Shown here one piece after another: positions 34,241-47,554 of a stretch of 64,000 nt of DNA. The stretch comes from Tolypeutes matacus. Its lineage: Eukaryota > Chordata > Mammalia > Cingulata > Chlamyphoridae. How positions within the stretch are numbered: the stretch's first letter is position 1; each line of letters starts with the position of its first letter. A model generated the notes under the pieces. It did no database searches, was not told the origin of the DNA, and was given only the letters and a program-made list of their open reading frames with translations. Location of the stretch: positions 1,441,879-1,505,878 of the forward strand of contig JAKSZT010037307.1 of NCBI GenBank assembly GCA_026826555.1. The letters run 5' to 3'. The position numbers and the translations under genes were made by a program.

Positions 34241-35639
34241 GTGTGCTGGGCCCCATATGGGCACACGGAGGACCTGCCATCACTCTCGCTGCCCTTCTGC
34301 AGATGATGCCAGGGGTGCGGGGGGAAGCACGGCTGGGCCAGCGGGACAGGGAGGCAGCGGGAGAGAGCAGAGCCAGGGTGGGTGGCAAGGAGGCCCAGAC
34401 GCCGGCACAAACAATCTGTTTCCCGTAAACACGGGCACCCACACCAGCCGGCCGCCACCCGGCGACTTCTGCAAGTTGGGAAAGTGCGGGTATGTTTATT
34501 CGCACTCCCCCGTGCCAGCTGGTGTGCTGGGCACAGCTTCCCTCCCAGCTGCCTCGACAGCCGGTGGCTCTCAGCTCGGGGAGGAGGGGCTGAGCAGGGC
34601 CCCGGATCTCGCCTGCGGCTCAGTTCACCTCGGCCTCGAATCCCTCACCCCTGGTGCTGTCCCAAGCCCAGCTGAGAGGACTGGGGGCCTCACAAGGCTC
34701 CAGGGCTGGTGTCCGTGTGGCCGGGCCGACCTCCAGCTCCCCTGCTCCCCCAGGCCACCTGCAGCCCAAGGCCCAGTCAGCCAGTCAACCTGAGTAGAAA
34801 AAGGCTGGGCCTGTCCCGGGACGCTTGTCCTGAGTTTAGGCAACAGGCGTCTCTCCAGCGGGGCCCGTGCCCTTCCTCCCTACACGCCGTCTGCCTTCTC
34901 GGCAAGTGCTTCACGGTGGGGTGTGGCCAGCACCCGTGCACCTCGGCACACCCGGACCGACGGGCACACATCACAGGCAGGTCGGTTGCAGGGCTCCGGT
35001 GCCCCGTGGGCTCCAGGGTGCTGGGGGCTCCGTGCCTCAGGGTCTCCATTCTGTGAGTACCTTGTCCGAGCTCAGCCGTGGGAGCTGTGGGAGGCACACG
35101 CCTCACCCCCATGAGGTCAAGGCAGATCCTGGAGGTGAAGGAGGTGCTGTGGGACCAGACGCATTTGCCACCAGGCCTGGGTGGAGCACCTCAGACTCAA
35201 AGGGCGGCGGGAGCTCGGAGGAAGGGGCTCGGGAAGCTACTTAGGGAGAGGGCGCCAGCAGCCCATGCTGGGGCTTTAACTTGTGACCTTGGGGATGTGT
35301 CGCAGGTGACAGAGCCCTGGCCCTGTAGCATTTGCTTTTGAGGTCCCCAGGAGTGTGCCCTGTGCTGACATGGGCAGGTAGGGATGCTAGGACATGCCCC
35401 CTCCCTGGGCCCCATGGACTAGGCCATTTGGGGTTATCACCTCTGTGATAGGGACACCCCGTCAGATTCCTGACCTCAGAGCACCCCCTTGATCCCCAAA
35501 GAAGCTAGACCTCAGGAAAGTGGAGTCACAGATGCCAAGCTTCACGTAGGCACATGACCATGGGAAAGCTGAGATTATCCAGTAATGCTGGGAGACAGTG
35601 GGTGAATCCCTGCACCCCATCCCTGACAGCTGGGCTTGC

Positions 35640-35800
35640 ACACTTCCTGTGATGGGGAGCTCACTGCCTACCCGGGCAGTGCTTCCAGGGTTTGGGAGCC
35701 CCGGGTGAGAAAGTTCTCATAGGTTCCCCTGTGCTGGCATCTGCCCCTCTGCTCAGAGCGCTCTCAGGAATTTCAGAGTTCTGCCCTCAGGAACCTCGGA
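35640..35800 (+). repeat. Ancient LINE fragment (CR1/L3-like)
   Basis: TGATGGGGAGCTCACTGCCT followed by CGGGCAGTGCTTCCAGGG and GAGAAAGTTCTCATAGGTTC resembles an ancient amniote LINE 3' segment that I associate with L3/CR1 relics. It is heavily diverged and the family is uncertain. Confidence 0.4.
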
Positions 35801-36129
35801 GAAAGGACCTCTCGTTTCTGGAGCAGGGTGGGGGCCGCAGCCGCTCTGTGACTGCTCAGGCCTCTATGAGCTATTCAGGAATAAAGCTGGAGTTTCACTC
35901 GAGTCAGGTCTGGAATGGATGGAGAATCAGAATTGCCATGGGTTTAAAGTCGGTTGGGAAATTAGCTTCTGCACCAGCCGAGCAAAGACAGGGCCGCACC
36001 CAGGAAGGACCATGCGCTCTGCGCTCCTCTGAGGCAGGTCACGCCTCGCCCAGGGTCCAGCGGATGGACCTCAGAGCCTGGAGCCTGCATGGGAGGGGAG
36101 GGTGGCACACACTGGCCCCAGCTTGGCTG

Positions 36130-36330
36130 GGAGGATTTGGTTTATTGTTTTGTGTCTTTTGAAAAACAAGAGATTGAGCCTTTTTATGACACGGATTTTA
36201 CAGCGTAACGAGGCAGCGTAATTTCCCATTCTCAGCGGCAAGTGCACTTTTTACACTAATTACATAATTAGACATAATGTACTAATTGCGGTAATGGATG
36301 ACAGTCAACTAAACTTTAACTTTAAAAACA
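36130..36330. promoter_or_regulatory. AT-rich block with a homeodomain-motif cluster
   Basis: An AT-rich, repeat-free island. TAATTA at 36257-36262 and 36265-36270, TAATTG at 36283-36288 and TAATGG at 36292-36297 put four homeodomain-type TAAT cores in 41 bp. CpG-containing words upstream (ACAGCGTAACGAGGCAGCGT) are retained. This is the sort of sequence seen in conserved neural enhancers; binding and conservation are inferences. Confidence 0.38.
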
Positions 36331-36439
36331 GGGAGGCGTTGCTGGGGGTGGTGGCGGGGACTTCGTGGCCCTGTGAGTTTTGTGAAGGGAAACCTGCTGA
36401 CGAGAGCTTCTCGCAGCTGCCTCTTGGGGTTGTGGAGCC

Positions 36440-36900
36440 ACCAAGGCCTTCCCACCACATGTCTAGCCCTCCTCTCTGTGGGGACCCTTCCCCGGCCTGG
36501 GTTTCCCCCTCCCTTCCCCTGAGAACCTGTCCCCCACTGCCCTCCTGCACCCCCACGAGCCCCTGCTCCTGCTTGAACAGACCATCAGCTCTCCCTCCTT
36601 CCAGCCCTTGCCCCTACCATGCTCCCTGCCCAGTGTCCCTTCTCCCCTGTCCACCCAGGTCTGGCAAACTCCTGCTCAGCCTTTCAGACCCTGCTCAGGT
36701 GTCCTCTCCCATAAAGCCACCCCGAGTCTTTGTCTTGACAGCCCCCACCCCCACTCTGCCCTTCCCGGACGAGACCAGCTCCACTCCAAGGTGTCTCCTG
36801 CACATCTCACCACTGCCACCCCATCTGCCACCAGCAATCTGAATGCGCATCTGTCCCCTCTGGATGGGGAGTCCCAGGAGAGCAGGGATGAGCTCTGGTC
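36440..36900 (+). repeat. L2-like LINE relic
   Basis: Pyrimidine-rich text CTGCTCAGGTGTCCTCTCCC, then GATGGGGAGTCCCAGGAGAG with CAGGGATGAGCTCTGGTCC, follows the order of the 3' part of L2. It is strongly diverged. Confidence 0.45.
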
Positions 36901-39900
36901 CAGCTCTGCAGCCCCAGGCCCAGGAGGACCCTTACAAGAGCCTGTGGCAAGAATGTGGAATGTACCCCAGTGGGGACGGAAAGACACGGGGCTTGGGGGA
37001 AGATGGTGCCATTAAGAGGCCACCAGCCCAGGAGGGTCACATCCTCGCTGGCTCCAGGGAGCCAGCCCAAGAGCCCTGTGCCCCACTGCCTCAACTGCAG
37101 CCCACGCAGGGCCAGATCGTCACGGCCTGGCTAAGCAGCTGTGACCTCCTCTGGACGGAGAGGTCGTTCCAGGCAATCCCTACTCCATGTTGGTTACTAA
37201 CAGTGTGACAACCAACACCACAATGTTCAAACCCTGGTTATGGCTGGACACCGTAGACAGCTGGCCACGCGTGGGGCCAGCGGACCACAGGGTGGTGGCA
37301 GCATGACCACATGGGGACCTAAGGTAACAGCGGCTAAATGTCAGCGGTGGTGAGGCACGTATCTGCAGGGCACACAGCCTCCTTGCCTGGGTACCTCCAG
37401 GGGCCCCTTGCTCTTTCCCCTACTGTAAGTGCCCCACCAGGCCAGCAGGGGAGGCTGCGGCCCTTGCCCCAGGGAGCTCGCAGCCGGCACACGCTCCAGG
37501 ACCTGGTGTGCCCCCAGAGCGGCGGCTTAGATTTTTGTGCACGGGTTGTCAGAAGCAGATCTGGCTAGTTGGGTGGGGGAGAGCCTGGGGGCACAGCCTG
37601 CCCTGGATCTGCCCTGGGTTCTATTGATGGAAGTGCCCCAGCCATCCAGTCTCCAAGGGTGGTTCGCAGCCATGTCAGTAGCCCACGACGGCAGGAGGCA
37701 GGGGCTGCATCCTGCAGGAGTGAGGGCAGGGAGCCTGGGCCCAGCTCGACCCTGACTGGCTGAGATCCCTGAGCTGGTCACTCCCAGCCTCCACTCTCTT
37801 CTGAGCCAACAGGAGCCCCCATCCTCCCACCTGCAGGCTTCCCCGTCACTGGCGTCATGCAGCCCATTTCGTCAGTGAATCCCACCTCCAGTCCCAGGCC
37901 CTGAGGCCTCTTCAGCCTGCCCCCTCCCCAGCGCCTGCCATCTCTAGCCTGTTAGCTGCTCCCCACTTCCGGGGCCTGTTGGCGAGAGGGGCTGGACAGC
38001 TAAGACCCCCACCCAGCTGCTCCTTGTGAGATCAAGGAACAGACACCCAGAGACGAGGCAAGAGGGGAATTGGAGGGCAGCAAGCCCTGCAGGGCTTGTA
38101 TCCTGGGGCTTAACTCCCCCCAACCTGCCTGTCCCCTCCCCGGCTCTCCAGGCAGGAGGAGGGGCCCGGGCCACTGGCGCACCCAGCCGAGACCCCAGCT
38201 GAGCCTGGGCTTTGAGCAGACAGCCAGCGGCAGGGCTGAGCCTGCATCCAGTCTTTCTCGTTCCATTTTCTTTCTGATTTAATTTTCCAGAGATTAGGGC
38301 CTGTTCACCTTTGCTGCAGAGGAGCCTCGCGCTCATCTATCATCACTCCCAGGGTTGGGGGGTTGGTTAGTCGGTCAGGCTGGTTTTGAAGGTCCAGCTT
38401 CCCCATCCTCGCGCTCTAGAATGTCCCTCCCACCTTCCACGCCACCCTGGGCCCACCCCAGCCCCCTTTCAGGCGCACCAGACCTCCAGCCCATCTCTTG
38501 AGCTCCTTCCCCAAAGAGCTCATCTTCAAGTTTGGGGATAAATATAGGGGACAAAGCTACAGAAAAAGTGGGGCTTTGGATCCGGTAGCTCTGGTCTGAA
38601 GCCCAGCTCTGCTGGTGACAGCCCCTCTGGCCCGGCAGGTTGGAGGAGGAGGATGGCTGCCAGAGGGCAGTGAGGGCAAGGGTGTAGAGTGCCTGTCCTG
38701 GAGGCCAGACCAATGCTGCGAACGTCTCCCCCCTCTCCTCTTTCCCCTCCTTTTCCTCCTTCTCTCCCTTGCCCACCTTTCTTCTCACCCAGGGCAGGCT
38801 GGGTACCAGGAAATTGGGTGCAAGTCCCACTGCTGCTGCCTTTGCAAAAGGCCTCTCTGGGCTGCCCGGGGCCCGTCCAGCTCCCTGGTCCAGGCCTTTT
38901 GTCTCCTTGGAGCTTCTCTGTGTTCCAGGCACCATAGGGCTGGGGGCTGGACACCCTCTCCCAGTGCCCCCCGCGAGCAGCCAGGCTTCCTGTCCAAGCT
39001 TGCCTTCCCTCCGCGTGTCCTCCAGGCTCAGCTCTCATTTATGTGGAGTTCCCTGCTCTGGGGATGCAGGAGGCCAGGCAGAGGCCTGGGGCCCCTGAGG
39101 AGGCCTTGGCCCCACAAGCCCTGGGAATCCCTAGGCCAGAAGCCTGGCCGACACACTTCTTACAAAAGGAACTGTGTGGACTGAGAGCGGGCTGCGGTTG
39201 GGGCTGGCACTGTAGCAGAGGGGACGCAGGGGGTGGAGGAGAGGTGGAGGGACAGGTCTCAGTACCTGCTGGTGGTGGGCCACCTTCAAGGGGAGGAGGC
39301 CCCAGGTGGGCAGGGGCATGGGGTGTGGGAGCCAGGGACTCTGAGCTGCCTCCTGAGTTGCCCCTCAGGGCCTCAGCCACCCCTGTGCTCCCTGCTCCTC
39401 AGCTCCTCTGCCACTGTGCCTTCTGCCCTCCCCCGGCTCTGCCAGCCTGACCCACCACCATCCTACCATCCCTCTGAGATGAAGCCCCTGCGTCTCTCTG
39501 CCCCATCACAGCTACCTGCTGACCTGCCAGTCCCTCCTCGTTCCAGCTGCCCGTGCAGAGGGCGGACATGCAGGCTGTGCTACTGTGGGAGCTGCTGGGA
39601 TTTTCCAATTAACTCTGGGGCCAAGGACCCCAGCGGGCATGGAGTCCTGCTGTGGTTGTCGAGGCCCTGTTCCCAGTAAGCACCGGCCTTTCTGCTGCTT
39701 CCGAGCTGGCCCCGGGGGCTGGGACTGGAGGCCGGGGCTCAAGGGGAGCCAGCCCCGGACAGGTTTCACGCTCTAGAGCTTCCCTGGGCTCTCCGGGCCT
39801 CCTGCTGGGCCTGCAGGTGGAAAGCACCTCCCCAGACCCCATCCAGGGAGAGATGACCTGTCTCTAAGGCGGGGCTATCTGCTGGCTATGTCACTCACAT

Positions 39901-40621
39901 CTCCCTGGGCCTGCTGTCCAAGAGACCTCATGGGGCTTATCTGGGATTGGGGGACAGGCTTGGCTCTCAGCTTGACCAGAAACCTCTTCTACCCACTTCC
40001 CTGCACTCGGGGAAGGCAGGATTTGGGTGGGCAGGGAAATGGGGAGGGGAAGCAGGGACTGCATGAGCCAATGGTTGGCCGTGGGAATAGCGTGGGCTGG
40101 GGCCCAGAGGCCTGATTGGCTGGAGCAGAAGATGCTGACAGGCGCTTAACAGGTCCTTTGGAGGGACCCCAAATGCTGGCACCAGGGGCCAGCAGGAGGG
40201 GGCCATGGTGGGGCCTTGGGTAGACATGGGACAGGAGGAAAGCTTGGCAGCTGCGGCCCCAGGCTCCGAGGGGCTGCACAGCTCCAGGCACAGGTGGAGT
40301 CAGACCTAGGCTGGGCTGGCCCCAGAGCTCTGCTCTCGAACCTGGAATCAGGCAGATGCATTGGCTGAGAGTCCAGTGCGCGTGGACCCGGCACTCGGGG
40401 AGGGACGGCTGTGCCCCCTCAGCAGCATCCCTGTGTCTGCACACCCCTGTTATCTCCTCCAGACCGACTGCGGTGGAGGAAGGGTGGCTTGGATGGGGGC
40501 TGCAGGTGTGCAGACCCCAGGAGACCAAGGCTGCCTGCCCAGGCCTGGGGACTCTGTTCAGCCCTCAGTGTGCCGATCTAGGGGGAAAGGGTGGGGACAG
40601 AGCCCTGTGATCTCTGCAGAA
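36901..40621. other. Single-copy GC-rich intron
   Basis: No exon or lineage-specific transposon recognised. An AT-richer patch lies at about 38260-38300 (TTTCTTTCTGATTTAATTTT). Pyrimidine-rich stretches at 38395-38520 and 39345-39560 may be very old L2 relics. Confidence 0.45.
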
Positions 40622-40790
40622 TTCTTTTTTTTTTTTTTTTTCAAAGATACTTAAATTATACAAATGTCAAAAAGTATATAGGGGATTCCCTTATGCCCCA
40701 CACCTCCCACATTTTCCCACATTAACATCCTTCATTAGTGAGGTGCATTCATTGCAGTTGATGAACACGTTTCTGTACAATTCTTGCGCT
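40622..40790 (-). mobile_element. Short xenarthran L1 3' tail, antisense
   Basis: A poly-T run (about 40624-40642) precedes AGGGGATTCCCTTATGCCCC, TTTTCCCACATTAACATCCT, and TGCAGTTGATGAACACGTTT. This is the same 3' L1 segment as at 21826 but 5'-truncated to under 170 bp. Such severe 5' truncation is typical of L1 retrotransposition. Confidence 0.75.
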
Positions 40791-40854
40791 CCTGAGCAAT
40801 GGCAGTAGTGACAATAGTACAGGCTCTGTGCTGCAGGAGTCACACGGTCCCCGG

Positions 40855-40960
40855 TCAGCCTGTGCTCCCTCATTTCACAGATCCAGAGACTGAGGTTCAG
40901 AGATGGGGTTACTCTTGGCAGAGTCCCTGCATCCAAGCCCTTGCCACCTATCAGGGGCCT
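40855..40960 (-). repeat. MIR fragment
   Basis: CATTTCACAGATCCAGAGAC followed by TGAGGTTCAGAGATGGGGTT matches the antisense MIR core. Confidence 0.7.
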
Positions 40961-41364
40961 GGGGTGTGGACCTGCCACCCGGACACCCACCCCTTCTGCG
41001 GTCCCCAAGCCCCAGCCCAGGCACCATCATGGGCTGCAAGGGGCAGCCTGGACCCGAGGGGGCAGGCCAGCCCGGTCCCCTCAGAGAGTTGTCAGGGGGC
41101 CCTCACAGTCTAGTCTTGGATCCTGCGGCTGCCGCTGCTTCAGACAACCTGGACGGCCCTGACCGTGGTGGCCCCTGGGAATGACCTTGGCAGGGAAGTC
41201 TGAAATAGGGGAAGCTTATCCCCTGCCCAGAGAAGCCAGGCAGCTGTGCCGCCTGCTGGCGCCGAGTAGGCCGGGTGAGCTCTGCAGAGGCTTCAGCCAG
41301 CATGGCCCTGACCACAGCCAGAACACGGCAGGGGTGGCTGTCCAAGGCCTGGGATTTGGGAAAT

Positions 41365-41470
41365 ATGGTTCAGGGATGGTGGAGACCTGGCTTTGCCACT
41401 CACAGCCATTGGGCCTTCATCTGTCCTCCTGTCTCTGGGCCTCAGTTTCCCCAACAGTAAGGTGCTGGGA
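41365..41470 (+). repeat. MIR element
   Basis: GACCTGGCTTTGCCACTCAC, then CTGTCTCTGGGCCTCAGTTT and CCCCAACAGTAAGGTGCTGG, follows sense MIR order. Confidence 0.75.
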
Positions 41471-42979
41471 TTTCACTGCATTTTCCCAGCAACCCCCAGG
41501 CTCCCACCCCTTCTCTGTCTCCCATCTGGGGGTCTCTGTCTCGAGGGCGGGCCCTGAGGGGGCCAGGGAACACCCTGACCTGGTGCCCAGCTGGGGCCTC
41601 CATCCTCCCTGACCGTGTGGCCAGACCTTGCCACTCGCCCCCTCATTACCACTGCTCTGTGGGAAGGAGTGACTTCACCACAAATTATTTTGTTCTAAGA
41701 GAAGAACAAAAAGAAAAGAGAAGCCGGGAGGGATGGGGGTGCGGCAGGAGGAGGAGAAAATTGCCAAAGCTGAGCTTTGTGTGGTGCTTTAACCCTTGGA
41801 CTGCCGGGTGCTGAGGGCGGCAGGGCAGGAGCTCTGGAGGCGCCCGGTCCCCCCACCCCACCCCGTCAGGTGCTGGAGGCTTTATCTCCCCACCATCGCA
41901 CTGTCGCTCTCCCTGTGGGTCTCGCCTCTCATCAGCAGCTCCCCCACCTCCTTGTCTCCCCATCGCCTCCCCTCTCTCTCTCCCTCCGCTTCTGCACAGC
42001 CCGGTGGCACAGGCTGGTGGCGGCGGCTCGGCCATAGCAGGCTGGCCTGTGACCCTTGGTGAAGGAGCCCGCATGGGACACAAACCTCCCGGGGTCACCT
42101 GGATGCACACACGGCCCCTCCCGGGCACGGGGACGCACGCACACGCACACGCACTGCACATGCACACACCCCGAGCCCCGGCCTGGAACGCAGATGCCCG
42201 CAGAAGTCTGCCCCTGAAATTCACATGCAAGGCCCCAGTCTGCAGCTGGGGTGCATAGCCCACCCCACCCCCAGCACGCAGGTACATGCTCTCAGATGGG
42301 CTGTCAGATTCACAGCCGCACATGTGCATGTGCACGGGCCCACCCTGAGGAGGGGACATGGGCAGATTCGTCCCCCCAGCTGCCCCTTCTTCCCTGGTTC
42401 CCACCCTCATATTCTGTCAGAGGAGCCCCAGGGGTGCCCAGAGCTCCTGCTACAGTTCTGCAAATGCCCTGGGGCAGTGCCAGCAGAAAGGGGTCAGGAT
42501 GCATGAGCCCGTGTGGAGGGGTGGCTCCGTGTGTGTAAAGCACGTGTGGGTGTGTACGTGTTACACACGTGTGTGAGGTACCTTCTTAGTGTGTGGGGGG
42601 GTGATGGGTGCTTATTGGCTCCATCTCTGCCCCTTGCCCTGTCTCCTGCCTTCTGTCCAGCCCTCTCTTCCCCGTCAGGTGCTCAGAGCTGCTCTGGATT
42701 AATAACGAGGTGGGGGGAGCTGCTTATGGCCCCTCAAGGGGGGACCCTGAGGCCCAGAGAAGGCTGTGCAACCCTGTCCCCCCTAACCACAGGCGCTGCT
42801 GGCCACCAACCAGCCCCAGCTGGGCAGCCATCTCAGATGTAAGCTGTGGAGCCTGTGGCCTGCCTGTCCTCCGAGTCCGTGAGGACGCTGGGCCCAGCCC
42901 CCAGACACCCTCCGTGCTCCTTAAGGTGACCAAAGCTGGGGATGAGGGGTTACTGAGGTGAGCTGTGTGGAGGCACTAG

Positions 42980-43942
<963 letters not shown>

Positions 43943-43961
43943 GCCCAATAAAAGAGGAATG

Positions 43962-44208
43962 GTGGGAGAGCGGGTGCAGCTCAAGCGGTTGAGTGCCTGC
44001 CTCCCACATGGGAGGTCTGGGGTTCAGTACCCAGTGCCTCCTAAAAACACACAAACAAACAAAACAAACAAAAAAAAAAACAAGCAAACAACGATAAAAC
44101 CAACTCAGGGGAGCCGATGTCGCCCAGTGGTTGAGCACCGGCTTCCCACATACAAGGTCAAGGTTCAATCCCCAACCCCCGGTACCTCAAAAAAGAAAAA
44201 GAAAAAAT
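43962..44208 (+). mobile_element. Dimeric DAS SINE
   Basis: The first head (GGGAGAGCGGGTGCAGCTCA) is followed by an A-rich linker with AAACAAAC units ending in AAAACCAACTCA. The second head (GGGGAGCCGATGTCGCCCAG) ends in an AAAAAAGAAAAAG tail. A 7-bp AGGAATG repeat at 43955-43961 and 44209-44215 is the visible target-site duplication. The linker end matches the dimer at 23145-23385. Confidence 0.85.
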
Positions 44209-44434
44209 AGGAATGATGTGCTGATACGTGCTGTAGCATGGATGGACTTGAAACATTATGCTGAGTGAAAGAATCCAGACACAGGCCAAACTGCGTGACT
44301 CCATTTATACGAAATGTCCAGAGTAGACAAATCTGTAGGAACAGCGAAGAACCTAGCTGCCTAGGGCTGTGGGGCGGGGAGAGAGAGTGCCCGCTAGGTA
44401 CAGGGCTTCTTTTTGGGGTGATGAAGATATTCTA

Positions 44435-44600
44435 GGGAAGCGGCTGTGGCTCAATCAGTGGGGCTCCCGTTTACCATATGGGAGGCCCCGGGTTCGGTTC
44501 CCAGGTCCTCCTGGTGAAGGCAGGCCCGCCCGCACGGCGTGGTTGGCTGACCCAGCGAGCACAAGCAGCAAGGGGGGGATAAATAAATAAAAAAAAAAAA

Positions 44601-44630
<30 letters not shown>
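44435..44630 (+). mobile_element. Young DAS SINE with 11-bp target-site duplication
   Basis: GGGAAGCGGCTGTGGCTCAA head, B-box-like GGTTCGGTTCC, GGCGTGGTTGGCTGACCCAG body, and a long A tail. A perfect duplication AAGATATTCTA lies at 44424-44434 and 44631-44641. The tail is interrupted by TCTTT, as in related copies. Confidence 0.92.
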
Positions 44631-44634
<4 letters not shown>

Positions 44635-44756
44635 TATTCTAAAATTAGATTGTCGTGATGGTTGTGCAACTCTGAATATTCTAAAACCCACTGAGTTATA
44701 TACTTAAACTGAGTGAATTTTATAGTACGTGAATCGTATCTCAATAAAGCTGTTTA

Positions 44757-45999
44757 AAAAAGTTGCATGAGTCCACACTGGCCATGCCTAGGTCAACACA
44801 GCCGGCCCAGCCTAGACCCCCGCCACATCCGGGCCCCAGGACAGAACCAGAACCCCCTTCCCCAGGAGCTGGGCCCTACTGTCCCCCATGTGTGACCAGG
44901 GCCATAGGGGCCCAGAAGAGGTGGTCCCTGAGGGCCTCCCAGCCCAGCCCGCTGGACCTCCTGGTCATGGCTGTGGGGACGTGATTGGGGAAATGAGCTG
45001 TCCTTGCCAAGAGGCAAAAGCCAGGCCTTCAGCCACACAGCAGCTCCTCCTGGGGTCCCACGGTGTCCCCCCAATCACGGGAAACGTTCTGAGCTCGCCT
45101 CGCGCAGCCAGCTCATCAATCCCACTCCCTGCCTTTGCTGTAACACCTTCCCTCCTTGCTCTCATTTTCTCTGTCTCTCCCACATTTCCAGACCCCTCAC
45201 TTGCATTCTACTTCCTTGCTCTGTTGCCCCCTGCCCAGTTTACAAGATGCTGGCCACCCAGGTCCAAACTTTTGTTGGGAGACTGATAAATTTGAGGAGC
45301 TTCCTTCAGGTCTGCTGCCCACCCAGACTTCAGGCTGCAACAGCTGCCTGGCACCCCCTCCATGGGTGAAGTCTAGAACCCAGCCCTGGCTGTGACTCCT
45401 CAGGGGCCACAGGGCTGGAGTCCCTCCCCAAGCCCCTTTCCCCACTCCTAGAGTAACGATTGACCTTGACAGCTGGAGGAAGGCTGCCACGGGCTCGGAG
45501 TTCGAGTCCCGACCTTCTCCCTGCACCGCTCATGCAGACCCTGCCCCGTGAGGTGGGACAGCTGTTGGTCCCCTTTCTGCTGCACTCGCAGCCCAGCCCG
45601 GCCTGGTGTGCAATCAGCACTAAACACAAATTACTTTCCATGGAAAAATGCTGGGGAAAGGTGCCCCCTGGCTGAGCACTCACTGCACGCTGAGCCTGTC
45701 ACACATGGTTCTGACAATAACTTCGTGAGATGGATTCTACTGCCCCACTTCACAGATGGGGACCCACACTGAGACTTGAGGTGCCGAGTGTCAGGCTGGG
45801 ATTGGCAGAGCCAGAATTTGAACCCAGATCCCTCTGACCCTCAGCCGGGCCCTTAGGTGTGCACGGAGCCCACCGCCCTTGCCCTCCCAGCCTCTCCTGG
45901 CCAGCAAGCTCCTGCTGCCCAGCCCCTGGCTCCAACCTGCGTCCCAGGGGCAGGGGAGGACCCCCTACCCCTCCTTGTCCTTGTTGTCCAGGACAAGCT
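44757..45999. other. Single-copy intron with a MIR
   Basis: GC-rich intron. A MIR relic lies at 45675-45840. No exon was recognised. Confidence 0.5.
45675..45840 (-). repeat. MIR element, nearly full length
   Basis: GAGCACTCACTGCACGCTGA, GATGGATTCTACTGCCCCAC, TTCACAGATGGGGACCCACA and GCCAGAATTTGAACCCAGAT follow the antisense MIR consensus in order. Confidence 0.82.
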
Positions 46000-46300
46000 T
46001 TGGTCTTAATTATGTTTTAAGTTGGCTTTTAAGCAGGTTGTGGCCCTTTTCTCCTCTCCCATATTTGTTTGCAGCCTGAGTGTGTATGGAGGGCGGGGTG
46101 TTGGGGCTGGGACCCATCCATGCCCCACTCCATTGTTCCTCTCTCCCTGGACCCCATCCAGTAATCCAATTTAAATCCCTTGCTCTGGTCTGGAATTTTA
46201 ATTTCAGACTTGCGAAGATGAAGCTGAGCAGCACAGGCTCACCAGGATGGAAGTTCATTGTCTCATCTAATCAGGGGCAATCAGATGTTTGTAACAAGCT
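46000..46300. promoter_or_regulatory. AT-rich candidate conserved non-coding element
   Basis: A repeat-free AT-richer island with CTTAATTATGTTTTAAGTTG, AATCCAATTTAAATCCC, GGAATTTTAATTTCAGACTT and CTCATCTAATCAGGGGCAAT. It stands out from GC-rich flanks. Regulatory role is inferred. Confidence 0.3.
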
Positions 46301-46667
46301 GCAGAGGGTGGGTTATGGGGCCGGGAGTCAGGTAGGAGCAGGCCAGGTCTTGTGTACAAGCATCCAGCATCCCAGTCCCAGAGACAGGCTGGGGCCTCGG
46401 CTGCAGGGGGGGAGGGGACCTGCCTTGGAACTCGCACTGCCAAGGGGGCTGGGCCCTTGAGGCAGAGCCTGCACGCTCAGGGTTTGAGTCCCAGGAGGTT
46501 AGGAAGGCTCCCTGGTTCTCAGAGCACAGTGGGCTGAGCCAACTCAGATCGGGACTCTCCTGCCGTCCTCCCAGCTGGAGCGCCTCGCTCCAGAAGGTCA
46601 CCTCTTTATTGTTGTGCTCCTGCCTCCATCATTCACCGACATTCACGGAAGGCCTGCTGTGCGCGGG

Positions 46668-46728
46668 CTCCGTGCTCCGTGCTCCGGGCTCCGTGCTCTA
46701 GGCTCTGTGCTCCGTGCTCCGTGCTGGC
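46668..46728. repeat. CTCCGTG-type heptamer repeat
   Basis: About eight copies of a seven-base unit of the CTCCGTG type, with variants CTCCGGG, CTCTAGG and CTCTGTG. It is short and imperfect. Confidence 0.8.
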
Positions 46729-47334
46729 CTGGTCCTGCCTCACAGAGCTCTCAGTCCACGTCGGTCCCAGGTCCGCGTCTCCCCCTCTGTAAAACAGGGA
46801 CAGAACACCAGCACCTCTGCTCTCCCAACTCCGGAGCCTTCATTTACAAAGGCCACAGTGTGACTGATGTCCCTGGACATGGTGCCACATGCCGCCCATG
46901 CCTGGCACCGCTGTCGTGATGCTCGGGAGAGGCTGTGGGAGGAGGCACTGCCCTGGATGAGGTGAGGGGCAGCCCCAGTTGGGGGGGAATCCAGTCTCCT
47001 TTTGGGGACCAGGCAAAGGCTGTGGCTCGGGGGGCCTTGGCTCTAGGGGACTGGGAAGCCCAGGATCAGGGCAGCACAGGCCAGAGCAGGTTCTCGGGGA
47101 CATCAGTGTGGCAGCAGGAAGCCTGCTCTCGGGGAGGCCCTTTCACCCCCAACCCCACACTAGCCAAGGGCAGTGCAGGGGCCTGGCTGGCACTTCCGCA
47201 CCAACTCTGCCCTTCTGCCATGCCCGTGTGCCCCAGGCTGCCCCTCGGGTACTTTCCCCCGCCCCAGGGCCAGGGCCTTTCCAGCTGCTCCCCGTTGTGC
47301 CTGCTGTCCCTTTGCCTGGACACATTTTGTTTAA

Positions 47335-47465
47335 CCCTGGCTGCACCCTGGAATGATCTGAGAAGCTTTTGAAATCATGATGCCTCAACCCCACACCAGA
47401 TGGGATTGTCCAGGGCTGGAGCTGGGCATCAGTATTTTCCAGTGCTCCCCAGATAATACTGTGTA
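47335..47465. mobile_element. Probable old hAT-type MITE relic
   Basis: CCTGGCTGCACCCTGGAATG, GAGAAGCTTTTGAAATCATG and GGGCATCAGTATTTTCCAG resemble short MER-type DNA transposons that begin with a GCACATTAGAATCACC-like segment. No target-site duplication was found and the family is uncertain. Confidence 0.4.
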
Positions 47466-47554
47466 GATTCAGAGTTCAGGACCTTTCCCCTAAAATGCAG
47501 AACTAATTCCTTCCCACGACCATGGGCCTCTTTCTGGGCTTGAACACTCTGGCT

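Larger units (their letters stand above)
29361..36129. other. Long GC-rich intron with MIR relics
   Basis: No exon, RNA gene or lineage-specific transposon is recognised across this stretch. It contains MIR relics (listed separately), a probable old LINE fragment near 35640-35800, and many GC-rich open frames without recognisable domains. Confidence 0.5.
43943..44756 (+). mobile_element. L1 3' end (L1M type) carrying two SINE insertions
   Basis: AATAAAAGAGGAATG resumes after the SINE as AGGAATGATGTGCTGATACG, then GCATGGATGGACTTGAAACA, AAATGTCCAGAGTAGACAAA and ATCGTATCTCAATAAAGCTG. This is the same old L1 3' terminus as 19672-20175. It was split first by a dimeric SINE and separately by a young DAS SINE. 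No frame is intact. Confidence 0.82.
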
